Of a stretch of 64,000 nt of DNA, positions 55,399 to 63,235 are shown piece by piece. Position 1 is the first letter of the stretch, and each line of letters begins with the position of its first letter. The position numbers and the translations under genes were made by a program. The notes under the pieces are model-generated. The model worked only from the letters and a program-made list of their open reading frames with translations. It had not been told where the DNA came from and made no database searches. Source of the stretch: Clostridiales bacterium (GTDB lineage: Bacteria > Bacillota > Clostridia > Oscillospirales > Oscillospiraceae); the NCBI GenBank assembly GCA_029265405.1, contig JAJUJI010000010.1, positions 47,301-111,300 of the forward strand, written 5' to 3'.

Positions 55399-56532
55399 TT
55401 ATTTTAACACGATGCCGGATATAACCATCTGCTGGACCTGGGAGGTGCCTTCGTAAATGGTCAGAACGCGGGCGTCGCGATACATACGCTCAATGGGATA
55501 CTCGTTGATATAGCCGTAGCCGCCGAACATCTGGAGCGCCTTGCTGACGACCTCGAGAGCCGTTTCGGTGGCGAAATACTTGGCCATGGAGGCTTCCTTG
55601 GTAACGTCCTTATGCTGGTCCATGAGATATGCGGCGTTGTAAACCAGAAGGCGGGCGGCGTTGACCTTGGTTTCCATATCGGCTATCATGAACTGGATGG
55701 CCTGGAAGTCGGCCAGGCGCTTTCCGAACTGCTTGCGCTCCTTGATGTGGGCAACGGCCGCGTCAAGCGCGCCCTGGGAGATGCCTATGCCCTGGCAGGC
55801 GACGCCTATGCGGCCGATTGAGAGGGTCTTCATCGCGGTGATAAAGCCCTTGTCAACCTCGCCGAGTATGGCGCTCTTGGGGACCCTTACATCCTCAAGT
55901 ATAACGTCCGAGACCGGCACGCCGTGCTGGCCCATCTTGACCTCGTTCTTTCCGACGGAAACGCCGGGCAGAGACATGTCGACTATGAAGCTGGTGATGC
56001 CCTTGGAGCCCTTCTCGGGGCTGGTCTTGGCAAATATAACCGTGTTCTGGGCTATGGGTGCGGCGGTTATGAAGCACTTTCTGCCGTTGAGGATATAGCT
56101 GTCGCCGTCCTCCACCGCTCTGGTGGTCATGGAGCCGGCGTCGCTGCCCGCGCCGGGCTCCGTAAGGCCGAAGGCCATTATTTCCTTCCCGGAGGCAATG
56201 CCGGGGATATACTTCTTCTTCTGCTCCTCGGTGCCGGCAAGCAGGATGGGAGCCGTTGACAGCGAGTTTGCCGAAGACATGAGAAGGCTTGCCGCGATGC
56301 TCTTTTTGCAGATTTCTTCCATCACGCAGACATATGAGCGGACGTCAAGCCCCTGGCCGCCGTATTCCTCCGGAATTTTCAGCCCGAAGAAGCCCATGTC
56401 CGCCATAAGGTCGTATATGCGCTGGGGAATCGTATCCGTCTGGTCGATCTCGTGCGCTATGGGGGCGAGCTCCTTCTCGGCGAATTCCCTGGCCAGATCA
56501 CGGATATACTCGTGGTCCTCGGTGAAAAACAT
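55399..56532 (-). CDS. bcd: Butyryl-CoA dehydrogenase-like acyl-CoA dehydrogenase
   Basis: 377 residues. Contains the acyl-CoA dehydrogenase signatures AFGLTEPGAGSDAGSM and QMFGGYGYINEYPIERMYRDARV, with catalytic Glu in TIYEGTSQVQ. Directly followed by etfB and etfA, the arrangement of the clostridial Bcd-EtfAB complex, so butyrate formation or another short-chain acyl-CoA is the probable substrate. ATG 56532 has GGAGG upstream. The usual partners crt, hbd and thl are not in this window. Confidence 0.95.
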   Translation of the reverse strand: MFFTEDHEYIRDLAREFAEKELAPIAHEIDQTDTIPQRIYDLMADMGFFGLKIPEEYGGQGLDVRSYVCVMEEICKKSIAASLLMSSANSLSTAPILLAGTEEQKKKYIPGIASGKEIMAFGLTEPGAGSDAGSMTTRAVEDGDSYILNGRKCFITAAPIAQNTVIFAKTSPEKGSKGITSFIVDMSLPGVSVGKNEVKMGQHGVPVSDVILEDVRVPKSAILGEVDKGFITAMKTLSIGRIGVACQGIGISQGALDAAVAHIKERKQFGKRLADFQAIQFMIADMETKVNAARLLVYNAAYLMDQHKDVTKEASMAKYFATETALEVVSKALQMFGGYGYINEYPIERMYRDARVLTIYEGTSQVQQMVISGIVLK

Positions 56533-56825
56533 ATCTTTTCCTCCATATATAAAATTACTTATTTTATTGTCCCGCTGCCGTTTCGGCTCATATCCTACTT
56601 GCGATAGACAGGACTGAAATCCATTCCGCTCTACGCTCACGCGGGGGACAGTTTGCAACAATTATAATCCTTTTCGAATATTCATGCAAGACATAAAATC
56701 AAACAAACCGCATAAAAATAATAGAATCGTTCTATCAGATTATTCCCAAAAACGATGAGATCGCTTATATGCATGTCTTGCGGGCCGGGCATATGCGCCG
56801 CCCGGCGGTGCGGGGGAGCCGTCCG

Positions 56826-57776
56826 TCAGTACAGCGCCTCCATTGCTTTTATTATCTGGGTGATGATCCTGTTGCGGGGGGCGTCTATATTGCAAGCTTC
56901 GCCCATGGCCACCACGGCGCCGTTAAGGCTGTCAATCTCGGTTCTGATTTTTCGCTCGATATCCTGAAGGGTGGAGGAGCGGTGCTCCAGCGTGGGCGGC
57001 AATATTTTTTCAAAAAAAGCCTTCTTGTACTCCTCGGCGTTTTTCCAATGGGTGGTATGCCCGGAGGCGTGCATTACGGAAAACACCTCTTCTATTATGC
57101 CCTCCATAAGCGAAACCGAGCTTTCGCTTTTTAAAAGGCCGCCGTAGCTGCACCCGAGAATTGCGCTGAGCGGGTTGAGCGTGCAGTTATAGAGGAGCTT
57201 AGCCCACAGTGTCTTGTCTATTTCATCGCTCAAACCGGAGGGTATGCCGCCCCTGTCTAAAGCCTCGGCCAGAGGGGCGCAGGCCCCGGAGGGAAAGCCG
57301 AAGATGCTGCCCATGCTTACAGGGGAGGTTATGACCGTGACCTCGCTGACATGCGGCTTTACGCGCCTGAAGCCTATGGCGAAGCTGGCATGGTATATTC
57401 TCGGCTTGTCGAAGACATCAAGAAAGGGCCTTTCGTTTCCGTATCCGTTCTGGCAGATGACAAGCTTTCCGGAAGGCGACAATATGTCATGCCTTCTGCG
57501 TGCCAGGCTTTCGGCTATGTCCGCGTTTGCCGTAGCCTTTGCGCTGTTTATTATGAAATCATAGCCGCCCTCGGCATCTTCAATCCCGCCGAATATCCTA
57601 ATCTTGCCTGGCTCCACCGCCGCGCTCCCGAGTATGCCGCAGCGCTCAATGCCGTTTTTGCTTATGGCCTCGGCCGTTTCGCCTCTTGCGACAAGATGCG
57701 TCTCGGCTCCGGACAAATAAAGGGCGGAGGCCAGCGAGAGGCCCACGGCTCCGCAGCCGACCAGCAAAACCTTCAT
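56826..57776 (-). CDS. panE: 2-dehydropantoate 2-reductase-like protein (PanE/ApbA)
   Basis: 316 residues. N-terminal Rossmann motif LLVGCGAVGLSLASALYLSG, a conserved NGYGNE segment (family NG.G.E), and a C-terminal helical domain with the catalytic-type lysine in DKTLWAKLLYNCTLNPLSAI. It would reduce ketopantoate to pantoate with NADPH in coenzyme A synthesis; many paralogues have other substrates. ATG 57776 is chosen for AGGAGCG upstream. Monocistronic. Confidence 0.85.
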   Translation of the reverse strand: MKVLLVGCGAVGLSLASALYLSGAETHLVARGETAEAISKNGIERCGILGSAAVEPGKIRIFGGIEDAEGGYDFIINSAKATANADIAESLARRRHDILSPSGKLVICQNGYGNERPFLDVFDKPRIYHASFAIGFRRVKPHVSEVTVITSPVSMGSIFGFPSGACAPLAEALDRGGIPSGLSDEIDKTLWAKLLYNCTLNPLSAILGCSYGGLLKSESSVSLMEGIIEEVFSVMHASGHTTHWKNAEEYKKAFFEKILPPTLEHRSSTLQDIERKIRTEIDSLNGAVVAMGEACNIDAPRNRIITQIIKAMEALY

Positions 57777-57929
57777 ATAGCGATCGCTCCTTTGTAAGTA
57801 TGAATAAAAGAATGCGCCCAGAAAGTATAGCACGTACTTTGCGCAATGTAAAATTATTAGTTGCCGAGATGCGGCTTTCGGGTTATATTATTAATATATA
57901 ATATATAAAGGAATACGGGGGTCTGTAAA

Positions 57930-59315
57930 ATGGAATTCAGGCAGTTTTATACGCCGGGCTTGGCGCACTGCTCTTATCTGGCGGGAGATAAAAAGGTCTG
58001 CGTCATTGTCGACCCCGCCAGAGAAGCGGCTCAGTATATGGCTGCGGCAGAATCGCTGGGCCTTAAAATCGAGGGCATAATCGAAACGCACCTTCACGCG
58101 GATTTCATTTCCGGCCATATTGAGCTGAGCGCCGCAACCGGAGCCCCAATATACATAACGGAGAAAGCAAGGGCGGAGTTTACCCGCCGCCCCCTCAAGG
58201 ACGGGGAAGAGTTCAGGATAGGCTCGCTCCTTTTCAAGATGCTGGATACGCCCGGACATACTCCGGAAAGCTCCGTATACCTTGTTTCAGACCTGGAGAG
58301 AGGGCCGGAGCCGGCCCTTGCCTTCACAGGCGACACGCTCATGGTGGGCGATGCGGGGCGGCCGGATCTCTTTCCGGAGCTTAAGGAGGAGCTTGCCTCA
58401 AGACTGTACGGCAGCCTTCGGAAAATGCGGGCGTTGGCCGACAGCATTGAGATTTACCCTGCCCACGGCGCCGGTTCGCTCTGCGGGAAGGCCCTATCCT
58501 CCAAATTGTCCTCAACCATAGGCACCGAAAAGCTGCATAATCCCGCAATGAAAATGCTGAATCTATCGGAGGGTGAGTTTAAAAAAGGTATTCTTAAGGA
58601 TATGCCGGAGGCTCCGGACCATTTTTCCCGCTGCTCCGAAAAAAATAGGAAGGGCCCTCCGCTGGTTTCAAATCTCAGCAAGCCGGCCGCCTTGAGGCCG
58701 GAGGAGTTTTACCGGCTCAGCCGCGGTGGCTTCCATGTGGTGGACACGCGCGGCCCGCTTTCCTTTGGGGCAGCCCATGTGCCCGGCGCCTACGGCTTGA
58801 GCCTTAGCGGCAATTTTGCGACTTTTTCCGGATGGGTGCTGCCGCCAGACAAGCCTCTGCTGCTTGTCCTTGGGGAGAAGAACGACATGGTTAAGGCTTT
58901 GGCCGCGCTTTACAGCGTGGGTTTGGACAATGTGGCGGGATACCTTGATGGCGGCATGGAAGCCTACGCCGCAAGCGGGCTCGAAACAGCCCGCCTTGAA
59001 AGCGTTTCCGTTTCCGAGGCGAGGGAGCGCCACAATAGAGGCGAAATATTGCTTGTCGACGCAAGGCTGAAAAGCGAGTGGGAGGCGGGGCATATAGCCG
59101 GTTCCGTACACGTTCCAGCGCCGGATGTGCGCCATAGATTCAGGGAACTGTTGGAGCTTGCCGGCGGCAGGACGCCCGCCTTCATCTGCGCTTCCGGCGT
59201 AAGATCAATGCTTGCCGGCAGCCTGATGCTAAGGTTCAGCGGTGTAAAAAACGTGATAAACGTGATAGGCGGCATGGGCGCCTGGAGCGCCAGGGGTTTC
59301 GAGCTTGCCAAATAA
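57930..59315 (+). CDS. MBL-fold hydrolase with two rhodanese domains (persulfide dioxygenase-like)
   Basis: 461 residues. N-terminal metallo-beta-lactamase domain of the ETHE1/persulfide dioxygenase type: HLHADFISGH (54-63), TPGHTPESSVY, FTGDTLMVGDAGRPDLF, YPAHGAGSLCG. Two rhodanese domains follow (about 250-350 and 355-460). The second has the active-site loop ICASGVRS; the first has LVLGEKNDMVKA without cysteine and is presumably inactive. The likely role is sulfane-sulfur handling, though in an anaerobe the oxygen-dependent reaction is doubtful. ATG 57930. Confidence 0.9.
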   Translation: MEFRQFYTPGLAHCSYLAGDKKVCVIVDPAREAAQYMAAAESLGLKIEGIIETHLHADFISGHIELSAATGAPIYITEKARAEFTRRPLKDGEEFRIGSLLFKMLDTPGHTPESSVYLVSDLERGPEPALAFTGDTLMVGDAGRPDLFPELKEELASRLYGSLRKMRALADSIEIYPAHGAGSLCGKALSSKLSSTIGTEKLHNPAMKMLNLSEGEFKKGILKDMPEAPDHFSRCSEKNRKGPPLVSNLSKPAALRPEEFYRLSRGGFHVVDTRGPLSFGAAHVPGAYGLSLSGNFATFSGWVLPPDKPLLLVLGEKNDMVKALAALYSVGLDNVAGYLDGGMEAYAASGLETARLESVSVSEARERHNRGEILLVDARLKSEWEAGHIAGSVHVPAPDVRHRFRELLELAGGRTPAFICASGVRSMLAGSLMLRFSGVKNVINVIGGMGAWSARGFELAK

Positions 59316-59638
59316 GTCAAAAAGGGTATTAAGCTGCGGCGCTCTGGGGCCGAGCGCCGCATTTTGCTCTTGACATGGGAGCGGAGGGCCTTTATAATAA
59401 AAAAGCTTTTTGGCGGTTTGGCGGCAGGGAAGGCCGCATGCGAATAAAGCACAGCCGAAATGCTGAAAGCGGTTAAAATGCAGTATTAGCCGAGCAGTAA
59501 CCGAGCAGCCCAATTCCCAATTAATAATTAGCAGTAATATGCCACGGAAAACAATAGCGATAGGGGAGGACAATAAAGAAAATTAAAGACATAGATTTTT
59601 GCCTTTAGTGTTAACAAATAGGCCAATATAGACGACAT
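59316..59638. other. Intergenic region before tRNA-Pro
   Basis: 323 bp without a gene. Contains the terminator at 59335-59366 and then AT-rich sequence with short CGAGCAG repeats (about 59491-59507). Confidence 0.55.
59335..59366 (+). terminator. Terminator after the MBL-rhodanese gene
   Basis: TGCGGCGCTC pairs with GAGCGCCGCA around a 7-nt loop, followed by TTTTGC. Confidence 0.75.
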
Positions 59639-59715
59639 CGGGGTGTGGCGAAGTTTGGTATCGCGCATGGTTCGGGACCATGAGGCCGCGGGTTCAAGTC
59701 CCGCCACTCCGACCA
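59639..59715 (+). tRNA. tRNA-Pro (CGG), CCA encoded
   Basis: Acceptor CGGGGTG/CACTCCG, anticodon stem CATGG/CCATG with loop TTCGGGA (CGG), T arm CGGGTTCAAGTCCCG, A73 and CCA (59713-59715). It marks the left boundary of the degraded, AT-richer region. Confidence 0.95.
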
Positions 59716-59720
59716 CATTG

Positions 59721-59769
59721 CCACTCTGTTTTTGATACAATTTTCGTATCGAAAGCAGAGTGGTTTTTG
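59721..59769 (+). terminator. Terminator after tRNA-Pro
   Basis: CCACTCTG pairs with CAGAGTGG across a long loop that itself holds GATAC/GTATC; TTTTTG follows. Confidence 0.8.
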
Positions 59770-60334
59770 TATGCAAAAATGCCGGCAAATGGCCATTTTT
59801 TAGACTTTTTCGTTACTTTTTATTCTGTTTGACTTTATTGCACTCTTTCACAACTCGGCCCCAGAAGCCCAAACATCCGCTTAACCGCCGCCAATGCCCC
59901 TAGGAAACGCCAACGAGCACCCAAAGCCAGGGGGAAACGCGGGCGAGCAAGGGGGTGTGCATTTTTCGAGGCAGGGGTGTTCATTTTGTAAGCGTCAAGC
60001 GTGAGGACACATAGGCGAAGGCGCCTGCAACCATATAAAAAATAGTTCACAGATGCCTTTCAAATATATCATAACAGGGTTTACAAAAAATCTCTTTTAT
60101 CCCAGAAACCGACTTTGGCAATGTCCATAATATCTTCATAGGCTTCGCTTGCCTTAGCTCGGAAGTCCTCGTCAGACAGCTTATCCCATAGGCATACTCC
60201 CTCCTGAACAAGCCGGGCAAAATCAGTTCAGCGAAGTCCGGGTCTTCGATACGCATTTTTCTATATCTCAAGAGGCTGAATAATCATCCGTGTAAATGGG
60301 TATAATCTCCATAAAATGAATTGGAGGTTATGAA
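59770..60334. other. Degenerate accessory DNA
   Basis: 565 bp without an intact gene. The short frames present are interrupted or lack start signals. Only a broken protein fragment on the minus strand (60081-60224) looks protein-like. Confidence 0.5.
60081..60224 (-). pseudogene. C-terminal fragment of an unidentified protein
   Basis: The minus frame reads DFARLVQEGVCLWDKLSDED and onward, ending KVGFWDKRDFL and a stop. It has natural composition and no start codon. The neighbouring frame upstream (beginning MRIEDPDFAEL) seems to continue it after a one-base shift. I do not recognise the family. It is probably a relic of a larger accessory gene. Confidence 0.4.
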
Positions 60335-60712
60335 ATGAAAAAGTCAAAGAACATTCTCACGGACAAGGAAATGGAATTAGTCAGCCTGCTGATGCAGGAC
60401 TGCAAGAGCACAAACGACATTCAGGCAAAGCTTAAGCGCCTTTTCGCGGGAACAATCTAGCAAATGCTTGAGGCCGAGAAGGATGAGCATTTAGGGTACG
60501 AAAAGCACAGCAACGCGGGCGACAACAGCGGCAACTCCCGCAACGGCTATAACCGCAAAACCATCATCAGCGAGTACGGAGAAAGCGATATAGCGGTACC
60601 GCGCGACCGAAACGGCAAATTTGAGCCAAAAGTCATCGCAAAAAGACAAACAAGGACAGATGAAATAGAGAAAAAAACATGGCGATGTACGCAAAGGGGA
60701 TGAGCCAGCACT
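60335..60712 (+). pseudogene. IS256-family (mutator) transposase, broken
   Basis: Starts ATG 60335 behind GGAGGT. The first 41 residues (KSKNILTDKEMELVSLLMQ onward) are followed by an in-frame TAG at 60458; the frame then continues QMLEAEKDEHLGYEKHS, NSRNGYNRKTI and IAVPRDRNGKFEPKVIAKRQ, all characteristic of the IS256 N-terminal domain. Near 60675 a one-base deletion in an A run shifts the frame (MAMYAKGMS continues in another frame) and homology ends. Only about 130 of roughly 400 residues remain, without the DDE domain. Confidence 0.88.
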
Positions 60713-60739
60713 TTTTGAATGTTTCGACACACCTTTCAT

Positions 60740-60917
60740 TTTACCGGAGTCCCAATGGCTTTTCCATGCCTTATCGCACTTCTTGAAATTGCGAACTATA
60801 TTGTACTCTATCTTGTTATATAATTGTTATATATTATTAATTATATTAGCCAATTGGTACTTTTTCAGCGGGCCCTGATTAAATCAATAAAATAATTTTT
60901 AAAATATATGCAAAAAC
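60740..60917. other. AT-rich spacer left of the metalloid cassette
   Basis: No gene seen. Runs of A and T are frequent, unlike the GC-rich sequence to the left, consistent with foreign origin. Confidence 0.5.
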
Positions 60918-60970
60918 GGTTGACATCATCAACCATTTTTGCATATATTATTATAGTTGATGACGTCAAC
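60918..60970 (+). promoter_or_regulatory. marR promoter with two GTTGA-N5-TCAAC operators
   Basis: Operator 1 is GGTTGACATCATCAACC (60918-60934) and contains the -35 TTGACA (60920-60925). The -10 is TATATT (60944-60949, 18-bp spacer). Operator 2 is GTTGATGACGTCAAC (60956-60970), just after the -10 and 21 bp before the start codon. Two palindromes with the same half-sites flanking the promoter are what a self-repressing MarR dimer would use. Confidence 0.8.
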
Positions 60971-60991
60971 CAATTCAAGGAGAATGATACA

Positions 60992-61429
60992 ATGAACAAA
61001 TACATATCAGATATTTACAATTCACTGCAGGAAATAGCATGGCATTTTGGTAGTCACGGGGTAAACGGCGAATGCTGCGGAGATCTTTCATTTGTCGAAT
61101 ACATGGCATTAAAAAAAGTCTATGAAAAAAATGAGCTGTCTGTTCAAGAAATCGGAAACGCTTTGAATTTTACTAAAAGCGGAGCCACCAGAATCATTGA
61201 CCGCCTGGAAGACAAGGGGTATGCTGTTCGGGAGCATTCGCTAACGGATGGGAGGGTCTGCTGCATAGCGATCACCGATAAGGGTAAAGAAGCGATAAAA
61301 GAAATCTCGCAGAAATATACAACATATCTTGAAGACGCATTAAAAGAGGTATCCCCTCTAAAAATCAATGAAATTAAAGATATTTTGGAGATTCTGTTGA
61401 GAGCGGTACAACAAAAAGAAGCAATATAA
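60992..61429 (+). CDS. MarR family transcriptional regulator
   Basis: 145 residues from ATG 60992 (AAGGAGAATG upstream). Winged helix-turn-helix: LSVQEIGNALNFTKSGATRIIDRLEDKGYAVREH, wing DGRVCCIAITDKGKEAI. Cysteines at CCGD (about 24-25) and VCC (about 90-91) could sense a metalloid or thiol reagent; this is inference. The gene is followed 31 bp later by an ArsP-type permease and then a Cys-rich peptide, and the promoter carries two matching palindromes, so it most likely represses this cassette. Confidence 0.9.
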   Translation: MNKYISDIYNSLQEIAWHFGSHGVNGECCGDLSFVEYMALKKVYEKNELSVQEIGNALNFTKSGATRIIDRLEDKGYAVREHSLTDGRVCCIAITDKGKEAIKEISQKYTTYLEDALKEVSPLKINEIKDILEILLRAVQQKEAI

Positions 61430-61460
61430 TAAATTTAAAGTTAATAAGGTGGGAATATTC

Positions 61461-62354
61461 TTGAATTCCTTCGTAGACACTATCAAATATTTTATTTACA
61501 TTACTGCGGAACTTACGGTACTGTTTCTTGGAATCAGTACAATTGTGGCGTTCATACTTATGCATTTACCGCAGGAGAAGATAAAAAACTGGATGTCCGG
61601 CAAAGGCATTTTGAGTAATTTTGTCGGGGCCTTGATTGGGGCATTGACCCCCTTCTGCGCATGTTCCACCATTCCTTTAACCCTCGGTTTTCTGGAAGCC
61701 GGAATCCCTTTTGGCGCTATTATGTCATTTGTAATTTCATCCCCGCTGCTTAATCCTATTATATTGACTATGTTAGTGGCATTGATGGGTTGGAAAGTGT
61801 GCATAGCCTACTTTATCATCGTATTTGGTGGCGCGATTCTTTTTGGAATCATTCTTGAAAAAACAGGAGGAGCAAAGCTTGTCAAAAATGTCCGCATAAA
61901 AAGCGGCGGGCCTAGAGAAAACAGCGAAATACCAAAAGCTTTTTTAAGTAAACTTAAGATATCGTTCTTGAAAGCCTGGGGAGATTTCAGAGCGGTTTTA
62001 ATTTATCTTTTAATAGGTGTTGGCATAGGATCTGTCATATACGGTTACCTTCCGCAGGAGTTTGTCTTAAAGTTTGCCGGCCCAGGGAATCCCTTTGCAA
62101 TTCCTATCGCGGCAGCAATCGGCGTTCCTCTGTATATTCGTGCGGAGACTGCGATACCCATCGGAGTCGCGCTGATGCAAAAGGGTATGAGCATCGGTGC
62201 GGTAGTGGCTCTGATCATCGGCGGTGCCGGAATGGCTATCCCGGAGATGAGCATGCTCGCGAGCATATTCAAAAAGAAACTGGTTGCGGCGATTGTTGGA
62301 GTAATTTTTGCCACAGCGGTCATTGGCGGATATGTTTTCAATATGATATTATAA
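61461..62354 (+). CDS. ArsP/DUF318-type permease
   Basis: 297 residues, eight or so membrane segments, PF03773 (ArsP_1)-like. The motif TPFCACSTIPLTLGFLEAG carries the Cys pair typical of ArsP; the second half has GVPLYIRAETAIPIGVALMQKGM and GGAGMAIPEMSML. ArsP proteins export trivalent organoarsenicals; other members handle different metals. TTG 61461 is chosen because GGTGGG lies 7 bp upstream; GTG 61449 overlaps that site. Confidence 0.87.
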   Translation: MNSFVDTIKYFIYITAELTVLFLGISTIVAFILMHLPQEKIKNWMSGKGILSNFVGALIGALTPFCACSTIPLTLGFLEAGIPFGAIMSFVISSPLLNPIILTMLVALMGWKVCIAYFIIVFGGAILFGIILEKTGGAKLVKNVRIKSGGPRENSEIPKAFLSKLKISFLKAWGDFRAVLIYLLIGVGIGSVIYGYLPQEFVLKFAGPGNPFAIPIAAAIGVPLYIRAETAIPIGVALMQKGMSIGAVVALIIGGAGMAIPEMSMLASIFKKKLVAAIVGVIFATAVIGGYVFNMIL

Positions 62355-62387
62355 ATTAATAAATGTATTGAAGGGAGAATTATATTT

Positions 62388-62564
62388 ATGAAGAACGAGA
62401 CTGAGAAAAAAGGGTTGTTTGCGCGTTTGAATGCAAATAAGAAAACCAAAAAGAGTTCATGTTGCTGCTGTAATATTGAACTTGAGGAGATACCGGATGA
62501 AAAAGTTAAAAATGAGAAAGAAAAGGAGCCCCCAAAAGATAAAGGAAATTCCTGCTGTGGATAA
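62388..62564 (+). CDS. 58-residue Cys-rich peptide in the ArsP cassette
   Basis: ATG 62388 with GGGAGAAT upstream. Charged, Lys/Glu-rich (MKNETEKKGLFARLNANKK) with four consecutive cysteines (SSCCCCN, about residues 24-29) and a terminal SCCG. No membrane segment. Such a peptide could bind a soft metal or metalloid and pass it to the permease. It starts 33 bp after the permease gene. The family is not named to my knowledge, though I recall similar peptides next to ArsP genes. Confidence 0.75.
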   Translation: MKNETEKKGLFARLNANKKTKKSSCCCCNIELEEIPDEKVKNEKEKEPPKDKGNSCCG

Positions 62565-62779
62565 TTGAAACTTGACTTTTTATGGCTTAAATGCTTAACA
62601 GTGGCGTAATTTTGAGTAGAAATTTGGACTTGTCAAGAAAAGTGCAGTTTGAAAACACCCAAAATTCATTTTGTTCGGTAGCGGCAGGGCAGGACGTCAA
62701 TCATTAGCAGTAGTAGAGCTGTGAGCAAAGTGGTAAACCCTGTTTTCCACTTTGCCACAGCCGGCCCGGAACACAGAGC
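62565..62779. other. Spacer and probable IS3-type element end
   Basis: No gene is visible. On the minus strand, the sequence downstream of the IS3 transposase tail (around CTGCACTTTTCTTGAC, about 62633-62650) looks like an IS3-family terminus, but the exact inverted repeat cannot be fixed because the other end is missing. Confidence 0.4.
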
Positions 62780-62884
62780 TTAGGCTGCCGCCAGGTTGAG
62801 CTGCCTTTCTCTGCATACTGCCGGCGGCCATCCGCCTTGGTTTGACGTATAGATCCTCTGCCTGTTGTAGTAGATCATGATGTA
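62780..62884 (-). pseudogene. IS3-family transposase (OrfB), C-terminal remnant
   Basis: Minus-strand frame reads YIMIYYNRQRIYTSNQGGWP, then PAVCRERQLNLAAA and stop. This is the characteristic end of IS3/IS150-type OrfB (YN..R.....G..P..Y/F). Everything upstream of it is gone; at about 62890 the sequence switches to an AlkD-like fragment. Confidence 0.8.
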
Positions 62885-62910
62885 CCGGAAGTGACCCGAA
62901 CCCCGAGTTG

Positions 62911-63156
62911 CAGACAAATGGAACATTCAATACAATTGACCATCAACTTATGCGGAATGAAAAAACTGATGCAGCCTAATTGGAAAAAAACCTCGTCAAC
63001 AATTTTGGACAAACGGAATTTTTCGTAAACAAGGCTATCGGTTGGGCTTTACGAGACTATAGCAAAACTAACCCCGATTGGGTGCGAGGTTTCCTTAAAA
63101 AGTACGGGGAGAGGATGTCATCGTTAAGTATAAAAGAAGCAAGTAAATACATTTGA
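62911..63156 (+). pseudogene. AlkD-like DNA alkylation repair protein, C-terminal remnant
   Basis: Reads TIDHQLMRNEKTDAA, a TAA at 62977, then LEKNLVNN and EFFVNKAIGWALRDYSKTNP, DWVRGFLKKYGERMSSLS, ending KEASKYI. The FF..KAIGWALR.YSK stretch is diagnostic of HEAT-repeat DNA glycosylases (AlkC/AlkD). The N-terminal two thirds are missing and there is an in-frame stop (TAA where Leu TTA would fit), so it is non-functional. Confidence 0.85.
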
Positions 63157-63235
63157 TTGTCGCTCCTTAAGCGACCTTACACCCTACGGAAAGTGTTATC
63201 CTTAAGTCATAATAAAACTTGAGGAGGACATTTCA

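Noticed and set aside
59835..60050. 71-codon minus-strand frame downstream of tRNA-Pro
   Set aside because: Composition is natural-looking in places, but there is no ribosome binding site or recognisable domain, so it is left as degenerate DNA.
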